DNA from: an uncultured Clostridia bacterium
GTDB taxonomy: Bacteria; Bacillota; Clostridia; Oscillospirales; Oscillospiraceae
Direction of reading: 5' to 3'
Assembly: GCA_937893605.1 (NCBI GenBank)
Contig: CALBGG010000024.1
Coordinates: 1 to 31,972, forward strand
Length of the DNA stretch: 31,972 bases
Part shown: piece after piece, positions 31,434 to 31,972 of the stretch
Layout: each line of letters starts with the position of its first letter
Numbering within the stretch: position 1 is the first letter of the stretch
Made by a program: the position numbers and the translations under genes
Notes under the pieces: generated by a model
The model's database searches: none
The model's input: the letters and a program-made list of their open reading frames with translations, nothing else
What the model was told of the DNA's origin: nothing

Positions 31434-31870
31434 GTTGACCTCCAAACACAGATCATTGATGGAAACGGTGCGCTATCTAACGGCCTACCATCTTGTTCAA
31501 ATTTAAGCCGTCCGCGCAGAAACCGTATTTCCGCTTTATTTAATATGTAATCGTGAAAGCTGGCGCGATCCGTCCGAGCCGGTATAAGCAGCACAACCGT
31601 TGTTCCCGGCTTCTGTGCTTCTTCGTAACACTTGCGCGTCCATTCGCCTGTTGCTTTGTTGCCGTAGGGCGGATTGCAAAATACTGTTTCGCCGCGCCAA
31701 TCCTGCGCAAGGCCGTTATCCCCTTCGGTGTAGTATTTGGCGCATTTTGCATTAGATGAGCTTGCAGCTGCATCAAGTGTGAAGTGAAATTCCCTGTCAA
31801 GATCGTCAAATAGCGCCCGCGGAGTTTCCCAGTCATTTTTCGCGCTGGAAAACATGATTTTGTTATCCAT
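31418..31870 (-). CDS. Phage DNA N6-adenine methyltransferase (Dam-like)
   Basis: A 150-residue enzyme with the start FSSAKNDWETPRALFDDLD, the LDAAA segment and catalytic NPPY at residues 66-69 (FCNPPYGNKATG), followed by VVLLIPARTD and the conserved GRPLDSAPFPSM end. This is the compact phage N-6-adenine methyltransferase family. It would methylate adenine in the phage genome, likely protecting it from host restriction. It is separate from the methyltransferase domain inside the 2517-residue virion protein. The start follows a two-base gap from the partial gene at the right edge. Confidence 0.92.
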   Translation of the reverse strand: MDNKIMFSSAKNDWETPRALFDDLDREFHFTLDAAASSSNAKCAKYYTEGDNGLAQDWRGETVFCNPPYGNKATGEWTRKCYEEAQKPGTTVVLLIPARTDRASFHDYILNKAEIRFLRGRLKFEQDGRPLDSAPFPSMICVWRSTWQRT

Positions 31871-31872
31871 AT

Positions 31873-31972
31873 CTATCGCCTACCATACCTTTCATCAAAA
31901 GGCGAAAAGTTATCGTTGCCCACTATTTCACGGATGCGTCGGTCAAGGACGGTTTTTGCATATACGATCTCG
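31873..31972 (-). CDS. Partial gene at window edge
   Basis: An open frame enters from the right and stops at 31873, giving the C-terminal 32 residues of an unknown protein (ending SPFDERYGRR). It ends two bases before the methyltransferase start, consistent with the same early transcript. Too little is present to identify it. Confidence 0.5.
   Translation of the reverse strand, partial: EIVYAKTVLDRRIREIVGNDNFSPFDERYGRR

Noticed and set aside
1..31972. CRISPR arrays, insertion sequences, rRNA genes, retron or reverse transcriptase genes
   Set aside because: No array of regularly spaced repeats, no transposase motifs and no reverse-transcriptase motifs were seen on either strand, despite checking because the lectin-like tail gene could have suggested a diversity-generating element.

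Overview
The window looks like part of the genome of a temperate, short-tailed (podovirus-type) bacteriophage of a Gram-positive host, most likely a gut clostridium. Reasons: nearly all genes lie on one strand, overlap by ATGA or a few bases and carry strong GGAGG-type ribosome binding sites; there is a terminase pair, a portal, a scaffold and an N4-gp56-type major capsid protein, but no tape measure or sheath; there is a phiLC3-type holin; and a Prp-type protease sits with N-terminal motifs that resemble the Prp site of Firmicute ribosomal protein L27.

Layout, left to right. 1-2690 holds a lysogeny-side segment: a membrane protein gene with a frameshift, a small reverse-strand gene, a membrane-anchored XRE-type regulator and a tyrosine integrase. 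2640-2905 is an apparent intact attP: a 3' fragment resembling glycine tRNA, flanked by two pairs of TTTACGACA repeats spaced 12 bases apart. From 2911 to the right end every gene is on the minus strand, so transcription order runs from high to low coordinates.

In transcription order: a partial gene at the right edge; a Dam-like N6-adenine methyltransferase; a 53-residue ORF; a DUF5664 (dATP/dGTP diphosphohydrolase-like) protein; four small Cys-rich or HTH proteins; terminase small and large subunits; portal; a Prp-type cysteine protease; an untranslated stretch with a tRNA-like element and strong hairpins; scaffold; major capsid; a small structural protein; head-tail adaptor; a 661-residue tail hub-like protein; small structural proteins; a 483-residue putative ejection protein; a 2517-residue polyvalent protein (zincin, BECR-nuclease-like, methyltransferase and internal-virion regions); a baseplate/fibre protein with perfect heptads; a tail protein with a lectin-like N-terminus and an AT-rich C-terminal module; small tail-associated proteins; endolysin, membrane coiled-coil protein, holin, a sigma-70 region 4-like HTH protein; a papain-like cysteine-protease-like protein; and a run of small accessory or virion proteins ending at attP.

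The strongest biological signal is a self-contained capsid maturation system. The phage has its own Prp homologue, coupled to portal, and both the scaffold and the major capsid protein begin with a leader ending QLFAD, closely resembling the LNLQFFAS Prp site of L27. Other notable signals are the giant polyvalent protein, a 40-45 base hairpin/promoter-like box repeated three times at module boundaries, and the tRNA-like element lacking a usable anticodon arm. Function calls rest on reading the translated sequences and remembered family features; no database search was run.
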